Part shown: positions 53,754 through 64,000 of the stretch, piece after piece
How the letters are laid out: each line of letters starts with the position of its first letter
How positions within the stretch are numbered: the first letter of the stretch is position 1
Source: Picochlorum sp. 'celeri'
Taxonomy: Eukaryota; Chlorophyta; Trebouxiophyceae
Reading direction: 5' to 3'
DNA: 64,000 nt
NCBI GenBank assembly: GCA_010909725.1
Contig: JAACMV010000002.1
Location: 496,001 to 560,000, forward strand
Made by a program: the position numbers and the translations under genes
The notes under the pieces: generated by a model
Databases searched by the model: none
Seen by the model: the letters and a program-made list of their open reading frames with translations, nothing else
Told to the model about the DNA's origin: nothing

Positions 53754-56334
53754 TCATATCTTTGAATAAAGCCATTGTATGATGGTCTTGAAGGCATCGT
53801 TTGTCACGTTGGGTCCATAGTCAGAGAAAGAGTTCTGGAAGTTGTAAATATACCTGCTCCAAATTTTCTGGATGTTATTCTGCATTCTTTCGATATCTTC
53901 TTTGCTAACTGCTAACAGAATATCAGGAAGCTTGGACATGTCTTGAAAAGAGACTCTTAAACTAAACTCCTCAATGCGCAACACAGTCTCAAAGTCTCCC
54001 AGGACATCGTCAATAATGATGACAGGTATGCACCCATGCATCACACTATCAACGAACCTATTCGTGAATCCTTCTCCCATCAATACAGGACAGAATATCG
54101 ATCGATTCAAAAGCTCAGAGTACGTCAGAGTGATGTTCGGTGGATTACTTTCTCCAATATATATCTTGTACTTCTCCCACCAGCTTTCCTCTTTGCAGAG
54201 CTTGGTCAGATTTTGCCTCGATCCTCTCGAGTACTTTGGAAGCCAATCCAATGTTCTTCCTTTGTGAGATGCGAGAAAATCTCTCTGCAATGGTGGTGAG
54301 TTCGAAACGAAAGGCGATCCAGCAAACTTGCCCTTGAAAAACATCTGTGGAATCACCAAATCCTTCTCTGGATCCACGCATCTTTCATATCCAATAAGGT
54401 TTCTCATACCCTTTGGTTGATAAATTTTATCTTTTGCCTTTGTGTCAAACATATCCGGACCATAGCTTGTGAAACTGTGATTGTTAAACCCAGTATAGCC
54501 CCAGTGGGTCAGGATAATGGCATTTCTGAGGACTTTGGGCACCCAGCAACTACCTTCGTCATGAGGAGCCAGCTGCGCCAGAGAAAGTAATTTATGTATG
54601 CACGAGTCACAAAGAAAAATGACGAGATAATTTCAACGCACCAAGATGTGGTCTCTGCCGTTCTTTCTATCCCAGTAGGGATACATTCTTCGAATCCAGT
54701 GCTGGGCTTCATACATCATTGACGCTGCCATATACACACGAGCTGAGGCTCGAGGAGTATGATACGATGGAAAGTCATTGAAATTAGCCACAGGAAACTG
54801 CAAACATGCCGTGTACATCGGAATGAAAAAAAAATCGGCTTCCTCTGGGTCAAGGGTCCTGTGGGGACTTTGCAAAAAGAGCTCATGCAAGCCAGTTTCA
54901 GAGCAGTACCCATGTCCTTGGGGCACGGAAGCATTTATTGCGTCAAAGGTCCGATGAACACATGACCCGGCATCAACCCTGTACTGTAATATGGTTTGAT
55001 CAAAAATTGGATCCATGTTGTACACATATATAAGTGGACGCAGTCTTTTCCCACCAGATGGCAATTCGCTCCCTGGTATCCTTGCAAAATCTCGAATCCA
55101 AGGATCTATTTCTGTATCATCTGTTGATTTTATATACATCCCAGGTACCTTGTGTGCACAATCATGCCCATACCACCCTGCATCACATTTGCAAAACCCA
55201 CTGATGCAAATCCCATGTCCACCACATTGATTAATGCAGAAGCTCTCTCTATTCAATTGACAAAATTCTCCAGCCATCCCATCTGCAATACAGGGGCATT
55301 TGAATTCTGGCGTATCAGCTTCGCACCACCCATGAGGCCCAAGCAATTGCTCATATGTAGGCCGATCCTTGCTAGCAGGTGCAATGTTACCATGACTATC
55401 ATTCCTTGGCTGACAATGCAAAGACAGCTGACGCCCAGATTTTATTGGTGGTGTTCCAGGGATGGAACCAATAGGTGCCGGCACCCTTCCATACTTTGTG
55501 TGAGTTGGACAATAGCAGGTGCCAGTATCCCTATCACAATACCCAGCACATGCCCCACTCGTGCCATATCCAAGTGATATATTGAAAGGCTCATCATAAG
55601 GCTCAAACGACCCTGGTGTTCCATACCGTTGACTGCATGGCCTGTTACGCCGAACGTCACAGGCTGGACCACTCCAACCAGCAGGACACCGACAAACCCC
55701 AGTAGAATAGTCACACACCTGCAGAGACAGAAAAAGAGAAATAATTTTACGCGTCATCTCAGATCACTCCATGTACTTCCTGAATTGAAAAAAGGGTATA
55801 ATAAAGCAGTGCCCTTACCCCAACATGATTACAATTCCATAGACATTCTTTCATCGGTTTCCCTTCTGTGTAACCCTTTTCTGCATGTGCAAATGGATCC
55901 TTCCACCTCATGGGCGTTTGTGCCTTCCATGCCTCACACCACGTCCCTCGCGTCAAGTAACAATCTTCATCTTGATGCGACTTGCCAAACGGGTTGCTCA
56001 GAGAGACTCGTGGATAAAGACCCTTGATCAGTAAGGATGGGTTATGAGAGAGCACAAGCGCCCCGACCCCAAGATGGAGACCCCCGTACAATAGCACTAC
56101 CGATGCCAGAAGAAGTACTAAAAATAGAATACTATTTAAAATACCCAATCTTTTCAGGCTATCGCACGGGGAAATCCCATTCCCGGTACTCTGGTCGACC
56201 CGTCCCCCCTGTGCAGAAGAACACATGTCTAACAGACGTACTTCATATTGAGCTTGCACAAGAGCGATTGCACTTGGCAATCTTCTATGAAATACATATG
56301 ATATACATCGGCATTCAACTCTCATACTGGGCAT
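53754..56334 (-). CDS. EGF-exostosin glycosyltransferase (GT47)
   Basis: Exons 55819-56334, 54642-55718 and 53754-54572; introns 100 and 69 bp, both phase 0; 803 residues. A type II membrane helix lies near residues 65-88. EGF-like modules follow: one across the first splice (CNHVG-VCDYSTGVCRC) and one near residue 325 (CGGHGICISGFCKCDAGWYG). The exostosin domain (about 400-790) has LIYVYNMD, EADFFFIPMYTACLQFPV, the spliced GRDHIL-LAPHDEGSCWVP, and GFTNRFVDSVMHGCIPVII. GT47 enzymes in plants and algae build xyloglucan, xylan, pectin or arabinan side chains in the Golgi; the sugar used here is unknown. The start could also be ATG 56325 or 56226. Confidence 0.85.
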
Positions 56335-56549
56335 ATATGCCGGAAGGCCCACGTGTCTGGAGATGTCGACGTCATCATTTCCCAATCTAGAGGGAACTGA
56401 TTCCTTCTCAAGTCATTCATGAGGAGAATGGTTGCAAAGCACGGTACGAATTATTAATTCGTGACACATCGTACTATATATATAGATATATGAGTAGAAC
56501 AATGTGTGTATTAAGTTGATATCTATGGCTTCAGTTATTATACATGAAC

Positions 56550-56990
56550 TTAAATAGGCTGAACTTTAAAATGGGCATTGATCAAGGTCAATGCCATACA
56601 TTTGACATCCTGAACAAGATGATAGAAATTCTTCAACCCCTCGGGATCTTTACTCGACTGCACCTGCACCATCGACCCTAACTTTGTCGTTGCAAAAGAC
56701 ACGTGATCATCCCCTTGCACAATCTCCAACTCCTGCCGACCCTGCTCATCTGGCTCTGGCCAATTGGAATCATCTTCCTGTATAATTTCGCTATCCTCAA
56801 CAATCCTCCTCAGTTCATCTAGCACTGTCTGTGACACATAAACTTCCTTTCTAATCATCGTATCATTCTTGTACCTAGAATTATTCGCATACCGCAGCTT
56901 TCCATCTGGTCGAAATTCCACTTCCATGAACTCATGGCCATGCCGTCCCTTGTGGCCGACATAGTAGCGCAGATAAAAGGTATCACTCAT
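56550..56990 (-). CDS. MAGOH: Mago nashi, exon-junction complex subunit
   Basis: Single exon, 146 residues, the usual length. The sequence is typical throughout: [60 protein letters not shown] and the end [20 protein letters not shown]. With Y14, Mago locks eIF4A3 on spliced mRNA. It is divergent from Snu114 across 285 bp, so two splicing-linked genes may share a promoter. Confidence 0.97.
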   Translation of the reverse strand: MSDTFYLRYYVGHKGRHGHEFMEVEFRPDGKLRYANNSRYKNDTMIRKEVYVSQTVLDELRRIVEDSEIIQEDDSNWPEPDEQGRQELEIVQGDDHVSFATTKLGSMVQVQSSKDPEGLKNFYHLVQDVKCMALTLINAHFKVQPI

Positions 56991-57275
56991 ATCTCCATCA
57001 CTTTGGTTTTATTTTTAATGATCTCGCTGTCGAATTCTCCAAACACCTCTACTCTGCTGCATGGACATGGAACAAGACCAAAGTACTTCGGGATGGGATG
57101 CGCGCTCATGCCAATATGGATTGATTTGGGCCTACTTTTTATGATATTTAGAACACAAATTAATTGAAAATATAGGAAGCAGCGGCCATCCTTCTCCCTC
57201 GTCTATTGACAAAGCAATTAACGTTACAAAAGAGGGATTTAGACTTTGCGCACAAGCATTGTGGTGGAAGTAACG

Positions 57276-60233
57276 ATGGATGACGATTTATATGATGAGT
57301 TTGGGAATTATATAGGTCCAGAGTTGTCTGAGAGTGGTGGTGAGGAGGAGGAGGAGGCTGCGGTGGTGCATGGCCACGACCACGACCAGCTTGGAGGCCT
57401 TGTCGAGGGGGGTCAACTCGCTGTTGAGCAAGAGGATGATGCGATGATGGTTGGGGAGGAGGAAGAGAATGCAATTGTGCTACACGAGGATAAAAAGTAT
57501 TATCCTACTGCGGAAGAGACGTATGGTGTTGAGACAGAAACGCTTGTGCAAGAGGAGGATGCACAGCCTTTGGAGATTCCTATTATTGCCCCGATTGTGA
57601 AGAAGCAGATTGAAGTGGATGTGAAGGATGAGTACAAGGTGAAGCCTTTGGTGAGTAGGGAATTTATGGTGGGGTTGAGTGATGCTCCAGAGCTGGTGAG
57701 GAATGTGGCAGTGATGGGACATTTGCATCATGGAAAGACGACCATGATGGATATGTTTGTTGAGCAGACACACGAGATTCCTGGTGCTGGGTTTTTTGGG
57801 CCAGATAATCCGATGCGGTTTACTGACACACGGAGGGATGAGCAACAGAGAGGGGTGTCATTGAAAGCTGTTCCCATGACATTTGTGATGGAGGATTCTC
57901 GTGGGAAATCGTTTGCTATGAATATGATGGATTGTCCTGGACATCCTAATTTTTCTGATGAGACATGTGCGGCTGGTCGTTTGAGTGATGGGGTCGTGCT
58001 GGTGGTTGATGCGGCGGAGGGTGTGATGTTGAGCACCAAGCAGGCCATTCAAATTGCAGCTGCAGAGGGGCTGTCTCTGGTGCTGGTGCTGTCGAAAGTG
58101 GATCGATTGATTGTTGAACTGAAGCTCCCTCCTGTTGATGCGTATTATAAAATTAGACATACGATTCAGGAGGTGAATGCATTAATTGCAACATCGTATG
58201 GGCCAGGTGCTGGTGTGGTGTTGAGTCCTGCAAAGGGGAATGTTGCATTCATGTCTGCCATGTACGGGTGGTCGTTTACGTTGGAGTCTTTCGCGCAATT
58301 GTATTGTGATATACATGCGTCTCCGATGAATCCAAAAGCACTCGCTCAGAGACTGTGGGGAGATGTATGGTATGATCCTGAGACTCGTATGTTTAGGAAG
58401 AAACCTGCTGAGGGGTCAGGAGAGCGGTCTTTTGTTCAGTGGATTATGGAGCCAATGTATAAAATTTATTCACAGATACTTGGAGAGGATAGTAGTTCTG
58501 TTCGCGATATGGTCAGAGAAATGGGGGTTGAATTGCCTCATGAGGCATTTGATGCAGATGTCAAGCCATTATTGAAGACTGTCTTGTCGTCTGTGTTTGG
58601 ATCCGCGTCAGGGATTGTGGATATGGTTGTCAAGCATATACCATCCGCTGCATCTGGGACGTCTAGACTGGTCGACCTATGTTACACGGGTCCACATGAT
58701 TCTGAGACTGTGAGACGGATGAAATTGTGTGATGCGACAGGACCTTTATGTGTATATGTCTGCAAAATGTTTCCCAAGAGTGATTGTTCAGCATTTGATG
58801 CATTCGCGAGAGTCGTTAGTGGGACTGTCAAAAATGGACAGAAGGTTAGAGTCCTAGGAGAATCATACTCTCCAGATGACGAGGAAGATAGTGTTGTTGC
58901 ATCTGTGAGCAACTTGTGGAAGTACCAAGCCAGGTACCGGGTGCCTGTAGAACAAGCTTCTGCAGGCAGTTGGATTCTCTTGGAAGGTCTCGATGACACT
59001 ATATTTAAAACAGCGACTATTGTAGAGGAATTCACAGAGGAGGAAATCTACATCATGAAACCATTAAGACTGGAATCCAAAGCAGTTGTGAAGATTGCCA
59101 CAGAACCACTCAATCCAGGCGAGCTTCCCAAGATGGTTGATGGCCTCAGAAAAGTAAACAGATCCTACCCTGCACTGACCACTAAAGTAGAGGAGAGTGG
59201 AGAGCATACCATTTTTGGAACCGGAGAATTGTACCTTGATTCGGCCATGAAGGACCTGAGAGAGCTTTTCAGTGATGTTGAGGTCAAGGTTGCTGACCCC
59301 GTCGTCTCCTTTTGCGAAACAGTAGTGGAAACCAGTAGTTTAAAATGTTTCTCTGAAACACCAAACAAAAAGAACAAGTTGACTGTCATAGCAGAACCTT
59401 TAGATCAAGGTCTCGCAGAGGATTTAGAAAAGGGCGCTGTATCAATTGGTTGGTCGAAGAAAAAGATTGCTGGATTTTTCCAGGACTCGTACGATTGGGA
59501 TGTCATGGCAGCCCGATCAGTATGGGCATTCGGGCCTGATGCAGTGGGACCAAACATCTTTTTGGATGACACGTTGCCTTCAGAAGTAGACAAATCCCTG
59601 GTGAATGCTATCAAGAGCAGTGTCGTACAAGGATTCCAATGGGGCGCTCGAGAAGGTCCTCTCTGCGACGAACCCATGCGAAGCGTTAAATTCAAGCTGA
59701 CTGATGCTGTAGTTGCATCAGAGCTTCTTGCTCGAGGAGGTGGTCAGATTATTCCAACAGCCAGGAGGGTTTGTTACTCTGCCTTTTTGATGGCAAGCCC
59801 GCGACTGATGGAACCAGTATATTATGTGGAAATTCAGACCCCAGCCGACTGTATTTCTGCAATCTATGCCGTGCTTGCGAAACGAAGAGGACATGTGACA
59901 GCAGATGTTCCAAAGCCTGGAACACCCATATTCATTGTCCAAGCATTCCTTCCTGTCATGGACTCGTTTGGCTTTGAGACCGACATCCGAGTCCATACAC
60001 AAGGCCAAGCATTTTGCTGCTCCACCTTTGATCATTGGCAAGTAGTCCCTGGGGATCCACTCGACAAGAATATAGTACTTCGCCCACTGGAACCAGCTCC
60101 CATGCAGTCCCTTGCCCGTGATTTTATGGTCAAGACTCGGAGAAGAAAAGGAATGACTGATGACGTCAGTGTCACCAAATACTTTGACGACCCCATGCTT
60201 TTGGATATGATTCAGAGCGAGGATGACATATAA
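57276..60233 (+). CDS. SNU114: U5 snRNP GTPase Snu114/EFTUD2
   Basis: Single exon, 985 residues, close to human EFTUD2 (972). An acidic N-terminus starts MDDDLYDEFGNYIGPEL, as in the family. The EF-2-like G domain has GHLHHGKTTMMD (G1), RRDEQQRGVSLK (G2), DCPGHPNF (G3) and VLSKVDRLIVELKLPP (G4). EF-2 domains II-V follow (the C-terminal QVVPGDPLDK and end are typical). It controls unwinding of U4/U6 and spliceosome disassembly with Brr2 and Prp8. The G4 motif, normally Asn-Lys-x-Asp, reads Ser-Lys-Val-Asp. Confidence 0.95.
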   Translation: MDDDLYDEFGNYIGPELSESGGEEEEEAAVVHGHDHDQLGGLVEGGQLAVEQEDDAMMVGEEEENAIVLHEDKKYYPTAEETYGVETETLVQEEDAQPLEIPIIAPIVKKQIEVDVKDEYKVKPLVSREFMVGLSDAPELVRNVAVMGHLHHGKTTMMDMFVEQTHEIPGAGFFGPDNPMRFTDTRRDEQQRGVSLKAVPMTFVMEDSRGKSFAMNMMDCPGHPNFSDETCAAGRLSDGVVLVVDAAEGVMLSTKQAIQIAAAEGLSLVLVLSKVDRLIVELKLPPVDAYYKIRHTIQEVNALIATSYGPGAGVVLSPAKGNVAFMSAMYGWSFTLESFAQLYCDIHASPMNPKALAQRLWGDVWYDPETRMFRKKPAEGSGERSFVQWIMEPMYKIYSQILGEDSSSVRDMVREMGVELPHEAFDADVKPLLKTVLSSVFGSASGIVDMVVKHIPSAASGTSRLVDLCYTGPHDSETVRRMKLCDATGPLCVYVCKMFPKSDCSAFDAFARVVSGTVKNGQKVRVLGESYSPDDEEDSVVASVSNLWKYQARYRVPVEQASAGSWILLEGLDDTIFKTATIVEEFTEEEIYIMKPLRLESKAVVKIATEPLNPGELPKMVDGLRKVNRSYPALTTKVEESGEHTIFGTGELYLDSAMKDLRELFSDVEVKVADPVVSFCETVVETSSLKCFSETPNKKNKLTVIAEPLDQGLAEDLEKGAVSIGWSKKKIAGFFQDSYDWDVMAARSVWAFGPDAVGPNIFLDDTLPSEVDKSLVNAIKSSVVQGFQWGAREGPLCDEPMRSVKFKLTDAVVASELLARGGGQIIPTARRVCYSAFLMASPRLMEPVYYVEIQTPADCISAIYAVLAKRRGHVTADVPKPGTPIFIVQAFLPVMDSFGFETDIRVHTQGQAFCCSTFDHWQVVPGDPLDKNIVLRPLEPAPMQSLARDFMVKTRRRKGMTDDVSVTKYFDDPMLLDMIQSEDDI

Positions 60234-60267
60234 ATAGCAGACAAGTACTTTACAAACACAATATAAT

Positions 60268-60798
60268 TTATTTGCTTGGATCTCTAAACCCAGTCAATCG
60301 ACTCCAACTATTCTGATATGCAAGCAAAAACCCAGCAACTCCTCCCAGCATACTCGCCATCACCGCTGTCGGTCTACCCAAATTTCCAGACAACCTCGCA
60401 AATGGCGGACTAGGATTCCCAGCAGCAGCATATCCCACTGGATACCCCACTGCTGTCAGACCCCCAACAATGGTCCAGTCCCTCACTGTGTAGTTTCCGA
60501 CTGCAAACCACAATAGATACTAAATTAGCATACGATCGTACTACTAGTGATAACCCATCCAGGATGGCTGGCCAGTGAAAAACAGAGAAAAAAATGAGAA
60601 AATTCATGACACGAATTGTCCAGACCACATGGACTCCATCAACGCCATCAGCCACCATTCTGGTCATATAGGTGACAATATTTAACGATCAAACTCCATG
60701 CGCAGATGGCAGGGGTGTATCTGCAACGCACCTGTCTGCCAAAACCCCGGGGCTTTATCGACGACCGGATACGAGGGCTCTGTGAATATTTTCCCCAT
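60268..60798 (-). CDS. Mitochondrial complex I subunit, NUXM/20.9 kDa-like
   Basis: Exons 60732-60798 and 60268-60500, intron 231 bp (GTGCGT, phase 1); 99 residues. Exon 1 reads PSYPVVDKAPGFWQT and exon 2 joins as VGNYTVRDWTIVGGLTAVGY, then GRPTAVMASMLGGVAGFLLA and YQNSWSRLTGF. This matches the plant and fungal 20.9/21 kDa accessory subunit of NADH:ubiquinone oxidoreductase, which has two membrane helices and no cleaved presequence. It is convergent with Snu114, 34 bp apart. Confidence 0.82.
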
Positions 60799-60994
60799 GG
60801 TAGTCTTTACATACACATTAATTATATCAATGTAAGGAATGGTGTGCCATTTTTGGCACATGGCGGATTGCATCGGCCAGTACATGCATCCTTGCCTCCC
60901 CAGGGACTTGCAATTGCTCCAAGTGGACTCTAAAAAAGGAGTGGATTCATTCCTTCTCTTCATTCATTTATGAGTGTTGCGTGCTCATATCATG

Positions 60995-62062
60995 CTATTC
61001 AGGATGTTTTTTACTTTTATGCAGCAGCAGTGTTTCTTCCAAGTAAGTCGTTCCCTTGTTCAAGTATCGCAACTGCCTGAGCAGGATGCTTGTTCCACCT
61101 AGACAAGCAGCAAGGGACGAAATCAGTACATCTATCCATACGATATCTTCAAATTCCGAGGTATAGCAGATCCAATTCTTCATAAACAGATACAGTCGCA
61201 GAATATATACAGAAGGATACCTAGTAGTATCTCTACCAAGATGGAATCGCCATGCTGCAACATAATGACTCACAAGTACTCTTCTGTGCACCCAGAAATA
61301 CGCCATGGATGCCATCGATGATATTCCAGAGCCAATAACCAAAGCTATGAGAAAATATACGAAATATGACATGGTCTCGCGACCAATACACGTGTTTCCA
61401 GTGTAGACACAGTGATGGTCTAGCTCCAGAATGCATGTTCCACATCTACGGCAATGATGCGCCTGCGGCGGTTTCAACGCATCGCACACATGACACCATT
61501 GATATCCGATGCATCCCTGCTTGGTATCAATCCTCGTGGGCACCCTGCCTGGATGGTGAAGCACAACAGTCCAATACAGAATGATTGTGGCACTATAAAG
61601 CCCTAATGCAATGCATTGAATAGCCACCATGATGGTATATATGGCACCTTGACTTCTCACGTATGTATTTTGAAAGACGATTCCAGGGAATATCACGAAT
61701 ACATTACCCAGAAACACTGCAGTCACCTGCAGTGTCACAAAGCTTGAAAAAACTATTCCAATGAAACGCTGCAATACACTCTTCTTCCACCTTGAATGAC
61801 CCTGCGACATCTTCTCCAATCTAGACAGAGTTTGATAACAAACAGAATCACTCTCATCTGCCATGTGATATCCAACCATATCTTGTATCCAGGCTGCATC
61901 CAACAGTGCCCCACATCCCTCACAGTTGACCATTGGCAACAGGCTCTCCCACCGCCTGCCCTTCGCGTCCACCACAAGGCTACATTCAAGGGTATTTATA
62001 ATGCTCTGACATAACCAACAGGGACAAACGATTGTCTTGAGCGTTTCTTCGTCATTCCTCAT
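60995..62062 (-). CDS. DHHC-type protein S-palmitoyltransferase
   Basis: Single exon, 355 residues from ATG 62062. Four membrane helices flank a cytosolic Cys-rich domain: WCHVCDALKPPQAHHCRRC, then LELDHHCVYTGNTCIG with the catalytic DHHC Cys. The N-terminus also has Cys pairs (CPCWLCQ, CEGCGALLDA) that could bind zinc. The enzyme attaches palmitate to Cys of membrane-associated proteins, at the Golgi, plasma membrane or vacuole. The extra N-terminal Cys pairs are not part of the core family as I know it. Confidence 0.87.
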   Translation of the reverse strand: MRNDEETLKTIVCPCWLCQSIINTLECSLVVDAKGRRWESLLPMVNCEGCGALLDAAWIQDMVGYHMADESDSVCYQTLSRLEKMSQGHSRWKKSVLQRFIGIVFSSFVTLQVTAVFLGNVFVIFPGIVFQNTYVRSQGAIYTIMVAIQCIALGLYSATIILYWTVVLHHPGRVPTRIDTKQGCIGYQWCHVCDALKPPQAHHCRRCGTCILELDHHCVYTGNTCIGRETMSYFVYFLIALVIGSGISSMASMAYFWVHRRVLVSHYVAAWRFHLGRDTTRYPSVYILRLYLFMKNWICYTSEFEDIVWIDVLISSLAACLGGTSILLRQLRYLNKGTTYLEETLLLHKSKKHPE

Positions 62063-62490
62063 GTCTCTACATGGCACTTGTGAAATCCGAATGATTTGGT
62101 GTCACATTCTCTATCTATCAGTCATGTGCAGATGCATAGACATGTTTTTGACATATGTTTTCATACTTGAGAGAAAAGAACCATGAGTTTATGATGAGAA
62201 AACGAGGTGGTTCTTTCGAAAGGGTTCAATTCTCCTTATTTCAATATATAAAATAATCGTTCTCCTGGCTGCAGCGACATCCATCACTGCCCTTGTACAG
62301 AGTCTTTGAGCGGCATGGCGGCTCCTCACTCCTCTCTCCCAGAGCCCAAAGCACCCAAAGCACATCTATCACTCCCATCCTCCCTTGTGAAATTTATAAT
62401 ATCGACATATTAATAGGAAGAAACATCCTGTTAGTGCTTAGGCTTAAATATCTTTCAGGAGTACTTCAATTCACGACTTGACTAAGAACA
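62063..62490. other. Divergent promoter region
   Basis: It lies between the DHHC gene (minus) and ribosomal P1 (plus). No gene was seen. Pyrimidine-rich stretches near 62330-62400 precede the P1 start and may be its core promoter or 5' UTR. Confidence 0.35.
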
Positions 62491-62981
62491 ATGTCCAACT
62501 CTGAACTCGCCTGCGTCTATGCCGCTTTGATCCTCCACGACGATGGTGTGGATATCACTGTACGTTTATTTATTTGTATACGCTAAAGTAGCAGGGGCTG
62601 CATGCATGTTTTCCGAGTCTGCTGCCGTCGGCGCCGTGGAGGCTTGGTTTGTGTACAGCGCTGTGTTCTCCTATATAATCTGCGGAATTGAATTTCATAA
62701 TATCTATCATGTGATATATGCAGGCTGATAACATCTCTACCATTGTCAAGGCTGCTGGAGTCGAGGTTGAGAGCTACTGGCCAATTCTTTTCGCAAGACT
62801 CGCCGAGAAGAAGAACCTTGATGACTTGATCACCAATGTTGGAGCTGGAGGAGGAGTTGTGGTTGCTGGTGGAGCCGGAGGTGCTGGTGCCGCCGCTGGA
62901 GGAGATGCCGGTGCTGCAGCTGCTGAGGAGCCAGTGGAGGAAGAGGAGGATGAGGACATGGGATTCTCTTTGTTCGACTAA
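62491..62981 (+). CDS. RPLP1: 60S acidic ribosomal protein P1
   Basis: Exons 62491-62559 and 62724-62981, intron 164 bp (GTACGT, phase 0); 108 residues. The N-terminal dimerisation part ([32 protein letters not shown]) is followed by a Gly/Ala hinge and the conserved acidic end [11 protein letters not shown] that binds elongation factors. It forms the ribosomal stalk with P0 and P2. Confidence 0.95.
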
Positions 62982-63065
62982 ATGCGAGAATATTGTATAG
63001 GAAGAAATTCTTGTATGTCAATATAAAATATATTCTGGTGTAAGAAGAACAAACAAAGGAAAAGA

Positions 63066-63872
63066 TCAGTTTGGTTTGGCACCAAACACACGCTGCTTGA
63101 CTTGTTCCAAGGTCACAAACATGACAACGTTCCACGTTCCTAATCGGGCAAAATTTGGGCCGAACCCATTGTAAAAGGCCATGATACCGTCCTTCTTTGC
63201 TGTCTGTACAAAAGCATCCATCATTCCTGAATACATTCCTGCTGGAGCACCCATCATTCGACTCTTCACGACATCTACAGGGGAGCCAACGCATACAGCG
63301 ACAAAACCAGCACCCAAAGAAGATGCAATATGACAATACAGATTATCTTTGAAAGCTCCGCTGCCCAGCAATGTTTGCTTGATTTGATCATAGGATGCCA
63401 ACTCGGCAGCATTGATCAATGCATTTCTGGCAATATTTGGGCCAAGCCCGGTCCACAATGCTCCCAACCCTTCCTCTTTGATAATGATAGAGTATGCTGA
63501 TACAGCAGATGGATACTTTTTGGGCACTTGTTTTCCCTGGGACTGCATCCGTACCTTGACCAGATCAGTTGGACTTGCTATAGTAATGCCAATAGCCCCT
63601 GAAAGGAGACCAGAGGCAATTTTCACACCGAGCGAATCACCTCCTGCAATACTAGTACAGAATGATTTCACAGGATCGTATAATCCAATGCGGAGTCCTC
63701 CATAGATCACTTGTCGCTGCAATCCAGGGCCCAGTCCTTTCCACAGTGCCCCAGACCCCTCCTCTCGTGCAACAGTCATACATGTCCCGATCAAACCTTT
63801 ATATTTTGGAGCCGCATCCTTCTTTTGTAACTGCAACAGCACCTTGGCAGTGTCCAGAGGAAGACTGATAAT
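63066..63872 (-). CDS. Mitochondrial carrier, UCP/PUMP-like (5' end outside window)
   Basis: The last exon ends at a stop at 63066 and starts after an acceptor (ttttcag) at 63873-63879; the first helix must be coded beyond the window end. The exon has 268 codons with three carrier signatures: PLDTAKVLLQLQ, PTDLVKVRMQSQ and PVDVVKSRMMG. The segments ALWKGLGPGLQRQ, YGGLRIGLYDPVK and LWTGLGPNIARNALINAAEL are closest to plant uncoupling proteins (PUMP/UCP), which carry protons or dicarboxylates/amino acids across the inner mitochondrial membrane. No donor or start codon for the upstream exon lies in the last 128 bp. Confidence 0.88.
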   Translation of the reverse strand: MISLPLDTAKVLLQLQKKDAAPKYKGLIGTCMTVAREEGSGALWKGLGPGLQRQVIYGGLRIGLYDPVKSFCTSIAGGDSLGVKIASGLLSGAIGITIASPTDLVKVRMQSQGKQVPKKYPSAVSAYSIIIKEEGLGALWTGLGPNIARNALINAAELASYDQIKQTLLGSGAFKDNLYCHIASSLGAGFVAVCVGSPVDVVKSRMMGAPAGMYSGMMDAFVQTAKKDGIMAFYNGFGPNFARLGTWNVVMFVTLEQVKQRVFGAKPN

Positions 63873-64000
63873 CTGAAAACAATTCCATGATGATGATGAG
63901 GGTGAATAGTGGTAGTATGGTCGTAGTAGTAAGACGAGTGTGCCACGAGCGATCGATTTGATCGATACGCTGATGATATTATTCAATCATGTTTGCTTAT

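Noticed and set aside
1..64000. tRNA, rRNA, CRISPR or transposon signals
   Set aside because: I looked for conserved tRNA arms, rRNA blocks, regularly spaced repeats, and reverse transcriptase or transposase motifs, and found none that I could support by eye.

Overview
The window is nuclear DNA of a compact, photosynthetic, probably unicellular eukaryote, most simply a green alga. Genes lie on both strands about every 2 kb, most have zero to two short GT-AG introns, and many neighbours end within tens of bases of each other. The standard genetic code is used. Plastid proteins (a TIC62-like dehydrogenase and a DUF3531 protein) carry plant-type transit peptides without a preceding signal peptide, which points to a primary plastid. 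A plant-type homeobox-DDT-HARE-WHIM protein and an XEG113-like GT77 arabinosyltransferase also point to the green lineage. The species cannot be named from the sequence alone.

Layout. 0-10.8 kb: mitochondrial Lon protease, DUF3531 plastid protein, two unknown proteins, a sulfotransferase-like remnant, a Cir_N splicing-type protein, a multi-pass RING E3 and a membrane J-protein. 11-30.3 kb: a block dominated by secreted or cell-surface proteins (a Cys-rich secreted protein, a sedolisin, an S41-like protease, a very large alpha-1,3-glucan-synthase-like enzyme and a BspA/DUF285-repeat surface protein), mixed with a SEC14 protein, an unknown plastid-type protein and a coiled-coil protein. 30.4-49.3 kb: mostly housekeeping and regulatory genes (SDR reductase, Prp28 helicase, TIC62-like, GNAT, ribosomal S21e, PAK1IP1/Mak11 WD40, RLT-like chromatin factor, alpha/beta hydrolase, START protein, divergent haem oxygenase). 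49.5-56.3 kb: a second extracellular group (GPI-like fasciclin protein with Pro-rich tail, a small two-exon gene of unknown function, GT77 arabinosyltransferase, EGF-exostosin GT47). 56.5-64 kb: Mago nashi, Snu114/EFTUD2, a NUXM-like complex I subunit, a DHHC palmitoyltransferase, ribosomal P1 and a UCP-type mitochondrial carrier cut by the window end.

How the genes fit together. Four gene products belong to pre-mRNA splicing or the exon-junction complex (Cir_N/Cwc25-like, Prp28, Mago, Snu114). Two extracellular neighbourhoods look related to wall or glycoprotein assembly: the glucan synthase with surface proteins, and the fasciclin/GT77/GT47 group. The most unusual gene is the glucan synthase, with the architecture known from fungal cell-wall enzymes. 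Its reading frame is broken once inside a conserved GH13 strand. Similar one-base breaks lie in the BspA-like gene and the RLT-like gene. These are either uncorrected indels at short homopolymers or, for two of them, very short introns.

Exon boundaries given here come from joining conserved or coding-like reading frames at GT-AG sites with matching phase. None was checked against transcripts. No tRNA, rRNA, CRISPR array or transposon was recognised.
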